Assembly (NCBI RefSeq): GCF_003646465.1
Contig: NZ_QZEX01000003.1
Location: forward strand, 1-64,000
Direction of reading: 5' to 3'
DNA length: 64,000 nucleotides
Origin: Chachezhania antarctica
Lineage (GTDB): Bacteria > Pseudomonadota > Alphaproteobacteria > Rhodobacterales > Rhodobacteraceae
Shown one piece after another: positions 40,367 to 49,103 of this stretch (positions are counted from its first letter, which is position 1; the number at the start of each line of letters is the position of its first letter). The position numbers and the translations under genes were made by a program. Under the pieces are notes generated by a model. The model did no database searches, had not been told where the DNA came from, and saw nothing but the letters and a program-made list of their open reading frames with translations.

Positions 40367-40723
40367 GATGCTTTTCGTACCGTATTGCACTCGTCCTGAC
40401 CCGGTCGGCACCACGCAGCGTCAGCCGGGCAGGTGCGCTGGCCGCGGTGCCGGGCCGGGGGTCGCGCAGACTTTCGTCGGAAGGCCCCGCGGCGACAAGT
40501 GGAAACTTGTCGGCCCGCAACGGTATCCGGCCCCTCGTCCGGGCGCGTCAATATACAGGTGACGTTGGATCAGGGCCGGAACAGCGCACTGTTGCACCGT
40601 TTCCAAGGATCGCTCGAAATGCGTGTCGACGTGAAGAAATGATATTCGAATCTCCAAAGTTCCAAGCTAGCGTGAACTTGTTAACAGGTGTTCTCGAAAC
40701 TTGGCGTCGTGCCGGAGGCAAAG
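40367..40723. promoter_or_regulatory. Divergent promoter region between glycosyltransferase and S53 genes
   Basis: 357 bases with no convincing gene. It contains the hairpin at 40493-40512 and, close to the S53 start, the GGAGG ribosome-binding site. The stretch near 40625-40690 is A/T-rich compared with its surroundings and is a plausible promoter for the S53 gene. Confidence 0.4.
40493..40512. other. Perfect hairpin with GGAA tetraloop
   Basis: CGACAAGT-GGAA-ACTTGTCG, an 8-bp stem capped by a GNRA-type loop, flanked by partly complementary GCGG and CCGC. It may be a transcribed leader element of either divergent gene or an operator. Confidence 0.4.
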
Positions 40724-43537
40724 ATGACAGACTGGTCCCGTTCCACGTATCTCGATCTGACGAGTTGGAATTCCTACGATTACTCTGCCTCGACCACGGT
40801 CGAGGACGCCTACGACATGGACCCGGATCAGGTGCGCGCCGCGACTGATCAGACGATGGTCGTGGGCTTCGTTCTGCCGCGCGCCAATAATCCTGCGGAT
40901 CTGCTGGAAGGCAACTGGGCGGAACGCCAGGCCGCGCTGGCGAAGCTGGTCGAGGACGGAACGCTCTGGGAAACCTATGGCGCCGAGGCCACCGTCTACG
41001 AAGATGCGAGGACCGCGATCGAAAGCGCCGGAGGCACGATCATGGAGCCCGCCGACGGCTACGCGACATCCGCGGACTCCCGGACCATCTGGGCCGAGCT
41101 TGATCCCGCCGCGTTCCAGGCGCTGCTGGGCGCGGAATTGTACGTCGAACAGAAAGATCCGGAGTCCGAGGAAAACACGTTCTGGAACGGCATCCTGACA
41201 CCGAACGGGCTGACGCTGGAAGGTCTGTTCATAGAACCGGATCTGGAATCCGCGACACAGACGCTGGATGATGGCAACGTGGTACTGGAGCCCGGGCCTC
41301 AGAGCCTCGGAAACTACAGTCTCGAACGGCCTAGCCTGAAACCGCAGGACTTTGCCGACGTCTACAACTTTCCTCTGTCCAACAACAGTTCGGTATCCAC
41401 GGTCGTGGGCCTGATGGAGCCCGGGCTTGTCAACCTGTTGCCCGACAACAGCAAGCTGACCTTCGACGAAGCGCTGAGCGCGTACCTCCGGGGTGCCGGG
41501 CTCCCGGATGACGAATTCTCCACCTATGCCGTTGCGCCGGCCGGTCTGATCTACGACGAGGACAGCGCGGGTGAACGATCGCTGGATGTCGGTGTCGTTG
41601 CTGCCGTCAATCCGTACGGGAAGGTCGGGCTTTACAGCTCGGCCAATCATTCGGCGCTCGCGGCGACCTATCAGCTTGCCATCCACGATCATGTCAACGA
41701 TCCGGCCGTTCTGTCCTCCTCGTTCGGCTCGGGTCTTCGCACGTCCTACGATTCCCCGTTCTACAACGCCGACGAACAGCTGTACGTCGATGCCGCTCTT
41801 GCCAACCGCACGTATCTTCAGGCATCCGGCGACCGCGGATCGGGCAACGGCATTCTGACCGGCCTGCCCAATGTGAACTACGACGCGACAAGCCAGTACG
41901 TCCTGACAGTCGGCGGGACCTCGGCCTCCAATCGCCCCATTGCCGAGCTCGACAACACTCTTGACGCCATTGTCGAGGCCGCTCTCGACGGGGAGAAGTC
42001 GCTGATCTGGCAGTTGATGCAAGGCAGCCTGAAAGACGTTCCCGCCGATATGGACGATGACGGGCTGCTGATCGAAACGGTCTGGAACGAATACGTCCTG
42101 GAAAGCGACGGCTCGATCGAATTCCTTTCGAACAAGACGACGACCGGCGGTGTCGATACCCGTATCGAGGTGCCGACGTTCCAGACACGGTACGGGCTGA
42201 ACCCGACCGAGGCCGGACCGTACGGCAATGTCGGTCGGGGCGTGCCCGACGTTGCGGCGGCCGCGGGCGGCAACACCTATTACACCGTTCCGCTCCCGGA
42301 CATGATCGGGACCGGGGGTGTCGGCGGGACAAGTGCCGCCTCCCCTCTCTGGGCCGCGCTGTTCCAGCAGCTCGCCATTCTCTTCGACGCACAGGGGCTG
42401 CCGCGGCCGGGCTATGCACATGATCTGCTGTATCAGGCATCGGTACTGACCCCGGCATCGTTCAACGACGTGCTTTTTGGCCACAATACATCGACGGCTG
42501 CGCCGGGTGACGAATACGCGACCACCAACGACGACGGGTTCACGGTAGAGATCGACGCGACCGGGCTCGGCTATTCGGCAACGTTGGGCTACGACCTGAC
42601 GACCGGCCTCGGCACGCCGGACGGTTCGGTGCTGGCGTCCACGATGCTGGCCATCGCCCATTCCCAGATGTATTCCGACGTGCCTTCGGTTCTGGTCGAA
42701 GAGCAGACGGGGTGGACGGCCGGGGCCACGGGGACGCTCATGTTCCAGGTCAACTCCGAGCTGGACGTCGACATGGAGGTGTCGGTTGACGGGCTCGCCG
42801 ATGACCTATCCAGCGCCACGACCGACCAGTTCGCATGGACGCCGCGTATCGCCGGCAAGACGCTGGACGAGGATTTCTCGGCCGATCTGATCGCGATGTT
42901 CGACGGCAGCGCGCAGGCAAACCTGTTCGACGCGGACATCGACGAAGGCAGCACTGTCGAGATCGAATTCTGGGATACCCCGTCCGATGCCTCCCAGGCG
43001 GACCTGACGAAGGACTTCGGCTTCGTGGATTTCTTCGGCGAAGAGGTGAACGCGAACACCCGCGTGGCAAGGCCGGTCGCGGTGGCCGAAACCATCGGCG
43101 GGCAGGACAATCAGAACTTCGTCGTGACCATGCGGCAGGCCGGGACGCACGACATGTCCCTCCAGCTTTACGAGGTCGATGATTTCCTTGGGCGCATCAA
43201 TGGCATCGCCCCCGGCGAGGAGGGCTATGCAGAGGCCGTGGAAGGCCGCGTCTACCTGACCCGGGCCGGAGAGAAGTGGGTGGACGGCGGTGGCTTCGGC
43301 ACGCGGTCCGAAACCGAATTCGCCAATGCCGATGCGGGGGATATCATCGCGATGCGGCTGCAATCCGAAGATCACATGTTCTACGGCTTCAGCAAGGCGA
43401 ACGAGAGTGTCGACGGCGACAATGTCGAACACCTGTGGAACTACGGGCACAACATGTGGGGGTTCGAGGATCTCTACGGCGGCGGTGACCGGGATTTCAA
43501 CGATCTTGTGCTGCACTTCGATTTCGCGCCCTACTAG
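40724..43537 (+). CDS. S53 family (sedolisin/kumamolisin-like) serine protease with C-terminal DUF4114
   Basis: 937 residues. N-terminal pro-kumamolisin-like region (about 1-210), S53 catalytic domain (about 215-655) with Glu284 and Asp288 in E-R-S-L-D-V and the nucleophile Ser537 in G-G-T-S-A-A-S-P, an acidic linker, and a C-terminal DUF4114 domain (about 880-935) with W-G-F-E-D-L-Y-G-G-G-D-R-D-F-N-D-L-V. S53 enzymes are acid-active endopeptidases. There is no signal peptide; DUF4114 and the very acidic composition suggest secretion by a type I route and calcium binding. The start at 40724 follows CGGAGG. A GT4 glycosyltransferase gene lies divergently. Confidence 0.88.
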   Translation: MTDWSRSTYLDLTSWNSYDYSASTTVEDAYDMDPDQVRAATDQTMVVGFVLPRANNPADLLEGNWAERQAALAKLVEDGTLWETYGAEATVYEDARTAIESAGGTIMEPADGYATSADSRTIWAELDPAAFQALLGAELYVEQKDPESEENTFWNGILTPNGLTLEGLFIEPDLESATQTLDDGNVVLEPGPQSLGNYSLERPSLKPQDFADVYNFPLSNNSSVSTVVGLMEPGLVNLLPDNSKLTFDEALSAYLRGAGLPDDEFSTYAVAPAGLIYDEDSAGERSLDVGVVAAVNPYGKVGLYSSANHSALAATYQLAIHDHVNDPAVLSSSFGSGLRTSYDSPFYNADEQLYVDAALANRTYLQASGDRGSGNGILTGLPNVNYDATSQYVLTVGGTSASNRPIAELDNTLDAIVEAALDGEKSLIWQLMQGSLKDVPADMDDDGLLIETVWNEYVLESDGSIEFLSNKTTTGGVDTRIEVPTFQTRYGLNPTEAGPYGNVGRGVPDVAAAAGGNTYYTVPLPDMIGTGGVGGTSAASPLWAALFQQLAILFDAQGLPRPGYAHDLLYQASVLTPASFNDVLFGHNTSTAAPGDEYATTNDDGFTVEIDATGLGYSATLGYDLTTGLGTPDGSVLASTMLAIAHSQMYSDVPSVLVEEQTGWTAGATGTLMFQVNSELDVDMEVSVDGLADDLSSATTDQFAWTPRIAGKTLDEDFSADLIAMFDGSAQANLFDADIDEGSTVEIEFWDTPSDASQADLTKDFGFVDFFGEEVNANTRVARPVAVAETIGGQDNQNFVVTMRQAGTHDMSLQLYEVDDFLGRINGIAPGEEGYAEAVEGRVYLTRAGEKWVDGGGFGTRSETEFANADAGDIIAMRLQSEDHMFYGFSKANESVDGDNVEHLWNYGHNMWGFEDLYGGGDRDFNDLVLHFDFAPY

Positions 43538-43585
43538 GCGCGCCGTCCCGGCCTCTGCCGTTGTGCGTAGCGATCCATTGCCCCG

Positions 43586-44509
43586 TCAGGTCACGCGTCC
43601 CCGCGGCGGGCGGTGCCCGTCCGTCCAGTCGGCCAGAAGCAGGCCCAACCGGTCGATCAGCAGCCGCGCGGCCGAACGATGGCTGACCGGGCCGACCGAC
43701 ATGGCGTAGATGTCGAAGACAAGGTCCAGATCGCGCAACTGGAACCCGGTGTTGTTCTGGAAGTAGGCGGTGAACTCGTCCGCGATGGAGGCCACGCCCA
43801 TCGTCTGCGCCAGGGGTGGCACCATGCTGAGCGACTTGACGGTGATCTGCGGCTGGAACGCGATCTCCTTCCCGGCCAGCGCATCGGCCAGCACCTTGCC
43901 CACGGGCCCGCGCAACGTGGACCCAAGGAGTGCCTCGGTATCCAGTTCGCTCATCGGGAGCGGCCCATCCCCAGCCAGCGGGCCGTCGGGGGGCGTCAGC
44001 AATTGCAACCGCCCCTGGCCGATGCGCTCCAGCTCGACATCCTCGACCTGCACCTTCCCGGCGACGATGCAGACATCCACCTGCCCGGCCCTGAGCGCGT
44101 GAAGCTGCTGCGCCAGCGTGCCCACATCCAGCACCACGTTCAGTTCCGGCAGCTGTGACAGCAGATGGCGCACCGCTTCGGGCACGAAGTGGATCGACAG
44201 CATGTTGATCGTCATCACCGAAAGCGTCTGCCCCACGCCCTTCTGCAGGGCATCGATGCGGTTTTCCAGCCGGGTCATGCCTTCGAACAGGAACCGGCAT
44301 TCGCCGCGGATCACCTCGGCTTCGGCGGTGGGCATGACACGGCCCTTGTCGAGCACGAAGAGCGACAGGCCGAGCGCGGCCTCGAAATCCCGCAGATGGC
44401 GCGAGACGGTGGGCTGGGTCAGCCGCAGATGCCGCGCGGCGCCGGAAATGGAATCGTGATCGTATACGGCGCAGAAGACCTGCAGACGCTGAAGCGTGAT
44501 CGGGCGCAT
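43586..44509 (-). CDS. LysR-family regulator of the TRAP operon
   Basis: 307 residues. Helix-turn-helix near the N terminus reads MRPITLQRLQVFCAVYDHDS then R-L-T-Q-P-T-V-S-R-H-L. The effector domain is typical. The start at 44509 is preferred; an ATG at 44551 would add 14 residues. Divergent from the TRAP/D-aminoacylase operon, its likely target. A perfect dyad lies at 44571-44583. Confidence 0.9.
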   Translation of the reverse strand: MRPITLQRLQVFCAVYDHDSISGAARHLRLTQPTVSRHLRDFEAALGLSLFVLDKGRVMPTAEAEVIRGECRFLFEGMTRLENRIDALQKGVGQTLSVMTINMLSIHFVPEAVRHLLSQLPELNVVLDVGTLAQQLHALRAGQVDVCIVAGKVQVEDVELERIGQGRLQLLTPPDGPLAGDGPLPMSELDTEALLGSTLRGPVGKVLADALAGKEIAFQPQITVKSLSMVPPLAQTMGVASIADEFTAYFQNNTGFQLRDLDLVFDIYAMSVGPVSHRSAARLLIDRLGLLLADWTDGHRPPRGRVT

Positions 44510-44570
44510 GGGGAACCTCGGGAACCTCGGGCGGGACAGTGGCCCAAGCATAGAAGAACACTATGGGTTG

Positions 44571-44583
44571 GCAAATAATTTGC
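44571..44583. promoter_or_regulatory. Perfect dyad in the LysR-TRAP divergent promoter
   Basis: GCAAAT-A-ATTTGC, two 6-base arms around one base, in the 142-base gap between the LysR and dctM genes. A tandem GGAACCTCGG repeat follows the LysR start on the same gap (44511-44532). The dyad is a plausible LysR site. Confidence 0.45.
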
Positions 44584-44651
44584 TATTTCCTCATCCCCTG
44601 CCCCTGACCAGTATGTCCTGAATGTGACAGCCAAAGGGACGCCCCCCGTTA

Positions 44652-45938
44652 ATGCCAGCGCCATTCATCCTCGGTTTCACGATTCTGGGCCTGCTGGCCG
44701 GGTCGGCCATCGCCTACGTGATCGGCGCGGCCGCGATCCTGACCTTCATCGCCGCCGGACGGGACACGTTCATGGCGGTGCTGCCGCAGCGGCTGTTCAG
44801 CCAGCTGGACAGTTTCGCGTTCCTTGCGATGCCGCTGTTCATCTTCGCGGGCGACCTGATGAACCGGGGCGGGCTGGCCACGGCGCTGATCGATTTCACC
44901 ATGTCCTTTCTTGGCCGTCTGAAGGGCGGGCTGGGGCATGTGAACGTGGCCACGTCGGTGTTCTTCGCCGGTGTCTCGGGCTCGGCCGTGTCCGATGCCG
45001 CGGCACTTGGCAATTCGCTGGTGCCGGAAATGCGGCGTCGCGGCTATTCGCTGGAATACGCGGCCGCGATCACCGGTGCGTCGTCGATCATCGGGCCGAT
45101 CATCCCGCCCTCGTCGATCCTGATCTTCTACGGCGCGCTGATGGAGACGAACATCACCGCGCTGTTCGCCGCCGGTATCGTGCCGGGGCTGCTGATCGCG
45201 GCGCTCCTGATGGCGATGAACACATACTACGCCCACCGCGACGATCATCCGGGCGGCCGCGATGCCGAGGTTCCGGCCTTCTTCCCGTCGCTGCTGAAGG
45301 CGCTTCCGGCCATGTCGCTGCCGGTGATCATCCTTGGCGGCACGCTGTTCGGCTTCATGACCCCGGCCGAGGCCGCGGCGATGGCCGTGGTCGCGGCGCT
45401 GGTAATCGGCGTCGCCTACCGGCAGCTCAGCTTCCGCGACATCGGGCTGAGCCTGCAACGCACCTGCGTGATGCTGGGGGCGCTGTTCATCATCCTCTGC
45501 GCGATTTCGACCTTCAGCTACCTTGCCGCGCTGCTGCAATGGCCGCAGGCGATCATGGCCGTGATCGAAAGCTGGGGGCTTGGCCCGCTGCAATACCTGA
45601 TGCTGATCAACGTGATCTTCCTGATCGCGGGGATGGTGATGGACGTGAAGGCCGCCGTCGCCCTGTTTGCCCCGATCTTCGTGCCGGTCGCACTGGCGAT
45701 GGGGATCGACCCGGTGCACCTGGGCATTGTCATCTGCTTCAACATCACCATCGGCCTGCTGTCGCCCCCGCTGGGCGGCGTGCTGCTGATCCTCGCGACA
45801 ACGGTAAAGATGGACTACTGGAAGCTCGTCGGCGCGACCTTCCCCTTCTTCATTGCCGAAGTCGCCCTGCTGATCGTGCTGACCTTCTTCCCCGATCTCA
45901 CCCTCGCCCTGCCACGCCTTCTGGGGCTGGCCAATTAA
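44652..45938 (+). CDS. TRAP transporter large permease (DctM-like)
   Basis: 428 residues with about 12 membrane segments. Family parts: P-L-F-I-F-A-G-D-L-M-N, SGSAVSDAAALG and IIPPSS around 145-155, G-L-L-S-P-P-L-G near the C terminus. It is the sodium-coupled channel subunit. No strong RBS lies just before 44652. Gene order here is M-P-Q rather than the usual P-Q-M. Confidence 0.92.
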   Translation: MPAPFILGFTILGLLAGSAIAYVIGAAAILTFIAAGRDTFMAVLPQRLFSQLDSFAFLAMPLFIFAGDLMNRGGLATALIDFTMSFLGRLKGGLGHVNVATSVFFAGVSGSAVSDAAALGNSLVPEMRRRGYSLEYAAAITGASSIIGPIIPPSSILIFYGALMETNITALFAAGIVPGLLIAALLMAMNTYYAHRDDHPGGRDAEVPAFFPSLLKALPAMSLPVIILGGTLFGFMTPAEAAAMAVVAALVIGVAYRQLSFRDIGLSLQRTCVMLGALFIILCAISTFSYLAALLQWPQAIMAVIESWGLGPLQYLMLINVIFLIAGMVMDVKAAVALFAPIFVPVALAMGIDPVHLGIVICFNITIGLLSPPLGGVLLILATTVKMDYWKLVGATFPFFIAEVALLIVLTFFPDLTLALPRLLGLAN

Positions 45939-45960
45939 AGACCCAACAGTGGAGAATGCC

Positions 45961-46947
45961 ATGAATTTCATGTCCCGCACCCTGACCGCCACCGCGCTGG
46001 CGCTGATCACCGCCGCGGCTGCGCAGGCCTCGGAAGTCAAGATCGCCATGAACGGCGTCGACGATCCGAACGCCAATGCCGAAGCCGCCTTCGCCCATGG
46101 CTTTGCCGACGCGCTGGAAGGCACCGATTTCGAGGTGACGATCTTCCCGTCGGGCACGCTGGGATCGGAAAAGGAACGGTTCGACCAGGTCGCCCAGGGG
46201 CTGGTCGAGGTCAACCTTGCCACCGCATCGACCAGCTACGGCATGTCGCCGATGGTCAAGGGCGTGGCGCTGCCGTTCTTCTTCTCCTCGACCGAACAGT
46301 TCGACGATATAGTCGTCAACAGCGATATCCTTGAAGAAATGAACGCCCCGCTGGTCGAAAACGGCGTGCGGCTGGTGGGCTTCAACTTCATCGGCGGTTC
46401 GATCGGCATTCACAACGCGAAGAAGCCGATCGCCACGGTCGAAGACATGCAGGACCTGCGGTTCCGGGCGCTGAACGCCGAACAGCTGGACTTCATCCAG
46501 ACGCTGGGCGCCACCGGCACCATCGTCGCCTGGGCCGAGGTCGCCAACGCGATCCAGACCGGCGTGGCCGACGGGTATTTCAACGCGCCGAACTCCGCCA
46601 TCCGGACGGGGCATACCGACTTCCTGAAGTACTACACCCCCGCCGGTATCTCGCCCTCGACCCGGATCGTGCTGATGTCGGAAGACTGGTACGCGTCACT
46701 GTCCGATGACGAGAAGGCCCAGATCGACGAGGCCGTCGCGGCAGGCATCGCCGCCAACCGCGCATGGGTGGCCGACTGGCTGCCGGCGGTGCGCGAAAAG
46801 CATGAAGGCCTGGGCGTGACGATCACCGAAATGGCCCCGGGCGAGCGCGAGAAGATGGGCGAGCTGTCCAAGGACGTCTGGGCCAAGACCCTGACGCCCG
46901 AGCAGCTGAAAGCCTGGACCGACGCGCGCGCGGCCGTGTCCAAGTAA
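45961..46947 (+). CDS. TRAP transporter substrate-binding protein (DctP-like)
   Basis: 328 residues. A signal peptide (about 20 residues; ends A-A-A-A-Q-A) is followed by the DctP fold with F-P-S-G-T-L-G-S-E-K-E-R-F and R-A-L-N-A-E-Q. The start at 45961 has GGAGA 8 bases upstream; ATG at 45949 is less well placed. It captures a carboxylate-type ligand; the downstream gene suggests an N-acyl-D-amino acid or related compound. Confidence 0.9.
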   Translation: MNFMSRTLTATALALITAAAAQASEVKIAMNGVDDPNANAEAAFAHGFADALEGTDFEVTIFPSGTLGSEKERFDQVAQGLVEVNLATASTSYGMSPMVKGVALPFFFSSTEQFDDIVVNSDILEEMNAPLVENGVRLVGFNFIGGSIGIHNAKKPIATVEDMQDLRFRALNAEQLDFIQTLGATGTIVAWAEVANAIQTGVADGYFNAPNSAIRTGHTDFLKYYTPAGISPSTRIVLMSEDWYASLSDDEKAQIDEAVAAGIAANRAWVADWLPAVREKHEGLGVTITEMAPGEREKMGELSKDVWAKTLTPEQLKAWTDARAAVSK

Positions 46948-46984
46948 GCCGCCACCAAGTAACCGGAACCAAGGAACGGTCCCC

Positions 46985-47518
46985 ATGAAACGCACGGCAA
47001 ACATGATGATCGGCCTGTCCAACGGGCTCGACCGCGTGGCCACGGTCGTGGCCGGCGCAGCCATCGTGGTACTGGTGGGGGCCGTCATGCTTCAGGTGGT
47101 GGCGCGCTATATCTTCCAGCAGCCGCCATCGTGGACGGAAGAACTGGCGCGCTACGCCATGATCTGGGCCGGGCTGATCGGCGCCTCGATGAGCTTCAAG
47201 CGCCGGTTCGATCCGGCGCTGTTCAACGGGGCCAACAACACAAGGGGCCTGATCGGCGTGGCGGCCGAGGCGATGAAATCCATCGTCGTGCTGACCTACC
47301 TGCTGCCGATCCTGTTCTACGTCTTCTACGGCCCGGGCATGAACCCCGCCCGCGGCTTCCTTCTGCGTCACAGCCGCACCATGGCCGAGGCGCTGCCGTT
47401 CTCGACCCTGTGGGTCGCCGTGGCGGTGCCGCTGATGATCGTCTTCGTGCTGCTTCACCTCGTGGCGCGCTGGTGCGGCGATGCCGTGCCGTCGGCGGAC
47501 GAATCCGGCGCAAACTGA
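46985..47518 (+). CDS. TRAP transporter small permease (DctQ-like)
   Basis: 177 residues with four membrane segments. W-T-E-E-L-A-R-Y-A-M-I-W at about 52-63 is a DctQ hallmark. It begins after AAGGAACGG and lies between dctP and the deacylase gene. Completes the TRAP transporter with DctM and DctP. Confidence 0.9.
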   Translation: MKRTANMMIGLSNGLDRVATVVAGAAIVVLVGAVMLQVVARYIFQQPPSWTEELARYAMIWAGLIGASMSFKRRFDPALFNGANNTRGLIGVAAEAMKSIVVLTYLLPILFYVFYGPGMNPARGFLLRHSRTMAEALPFSTLWVAVAVPLMIVFVLLHLVARWCGDAVPSADESGAN

Positions 47519-47544
47519 AAAACAATCCTTGTCAGGAGATCCCC

Positions 47545-48996
47545 ATGCACGCTGATTTCATCATCCGCGGCGCCGACATCATTGACGGCACCGGCGCGCC
47601 CCGCCGCAAGGGCGACGTGGCCGTCAGCGACGACCGGATCGTGGCGACGGGGGACCTGACCCACTGGACCGCCGGGCGGGAGATCGAGGCCAAGGGCCGC
47701 GTCGTGGCCCCCGGTTTCATCGACCCGCATGTCCACCACGATGCGGCCCTGTTCACGCATCCCGACATGGAATTCATGACCAACCAGGGCGTGACCACCG
47801 TGATCAACGGCAATTGCGGCTTCTCCATCGCGCCGGTCACGCGGCCGGAAAACCTGCCCATCCAGCTGCGGATGATCGCGTCGGACCCCGCGCTGAACTT
47901 CCCCACCTACGCCGCCTACCACAAGCGGATCGCGGACGAGGCCCCGGCGGTAAACGCCGCCTGCCTGATCGGCCAGTCCACCCTGCGCGCCAACGCGATG
48001 GACGACCTGGAGCAAGCCGCGACCGCAGCCGAGCTGACCGAGATGTGCCGCCTGCTGGACGAGTCGCTGACGGAAGGCGCCATCGGCGTATCCACCGGCC
48101 CGTTCTACCCGCCGTCCCGCGCCTCGACGACGGAGGAGCTGATCGAACTGGGCCGCACCGCCCACAAGCACGGCAAGCTGTATGTCACCCACATGCGCGA
48201 CGAAGGCGACCGGGTGATCGAAGCGCTTGAGGAGACCTTCACCGTGGGCCGCGAAAGCTGCTGCGGGGTGCATGTTTCGCACCACAAATGCGCGGGCCTG
48301 GCCAATCACGGGCTGTCGGAAACCACGCTCCCGATGATCGACGCGGAAATGAAGCTGCGGAACGTCGGCCTTGATACCACGCCCTGGGTCGCGTCCTCGA
48401 CCATCCTGAACTCCGGCCGCCACCGGCAGGCGGAACGCGTGATCATCGCCGAAAGCGCGCCGCATCCCGAACTGGCCGGCCGCGATCTGGCCGATGTCGC
48501 GCGGGACTGGAACACCGATCTGGAGGGCGCCATCGAACGGCTGCTGCCCGCCACCGGCATCTTCTTCATCATGGCAGAGGAGGACGTGCAGCGGATCATG
48601 GCCTACGAGCACACGATGATCTGTTCCGACGGGATGCCATCGGGCAGCCATCCGCATCCCCGCGTCTGGGGCACCTTCCCGCGCGTGCTGGGCCGTTATG
48701 TCCGCGATGTGAACCTCTTCACGCTGGAAGAGGCCGTGCGCCGCATGACATCCATGCCTGCCGACCGGTTCGGCCTTGGCGGACGCGGCCGGATCGCGGT
48801 GGGCGGCTTTGCCGATCTCGTGATCTTCGATCCCGCGACCATCGCCGAAGGCGCGACCTTCGAAAACCCGATCCAGCCCGCCCACGGCATCGACCGCGTC
48901 TTCGTCAACGGGCGCGAGGTCTTTGCCTTCGGCAAGCCCACCGGCAACCGCCCCGGCCGCCCATTGAACCAGACCGCGCCCGTTCAGGTCGTCTGA
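47545..48996 (+). CDS. N-acyl-D-amino-acid deacylase (D-aminoacylase) family amidohydrolase
   Basis: 483 residues. The metal-dependent amidohydrolase barrel shows F-I-D-P-H-V-H-H-D (about 64-71), N-C-G-F-S-I-A-P with the metal-binding Cys (about 93), H-M-R-D-E-G (about 217), V-S-H-H-K-C-A-G (about 245) and the catalytic Asp in C-S-D-G-M-P-S-G (about 363). Such enzymes release D-amino acids from N-acyl or related amides. A GTCAGGAG site precedes the ATG at 47545. In operon with the TRAP system, so the imported ligand is probably its substrate. Other family members act on hydantoin-like or peptide substrates. Confidence 0.85.
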   Translation: MHADFIIRGADIIDGTGAPRRKGDVAVSDDRIVATGDLTHWTAGREIEAKGRVVAPGFIDPHVHHDAALFTHPDMEFMTNQGVTTVINGNCGFSIAPVTRPENLPIQLRMIASDPALNFPTYAAYHKRIADEAPAVNAACLIGQSTLRANAMDDLEQAATAAELTEMCRLLDESLTEGAIGVSTGPFYPPSRASTTEELIELGRTAHKHGKLYVTHMRDEGDRVIEALEETFTVGRESCCGVHVSHHKCAGLANHGLSETTLPMIDAEMKLRNVGLDTTPWVASSTILNSGRHRQAERVIIAESAPHPELAGRDLADVARDWNTDLEGAIERLLPATGIFFIMAEEDVQRIMAYEHTMICSDGMPSGSHPHPRVWGTFPRVLGRYVRDVNLFTLEEAVRRMTSMPADRFGLGGRGRIAVGGFADLVIFDPATIAEGATFENPIQPAHGIDRVFVNGREVFAFGKPTGNRPGRPLNQTAPVQVV

Positions 48997-49103
48997 CCGT
49001 CCGGTGCCCGCGCGGGCGGCGTTTCGTCCACGGGTGATCGAGAGGAGAGCAACGGGCTTGTCTGCCAGAGGCCCGCGGCGCCGGGGATTTCAGCGGCGGG
49101 CGA

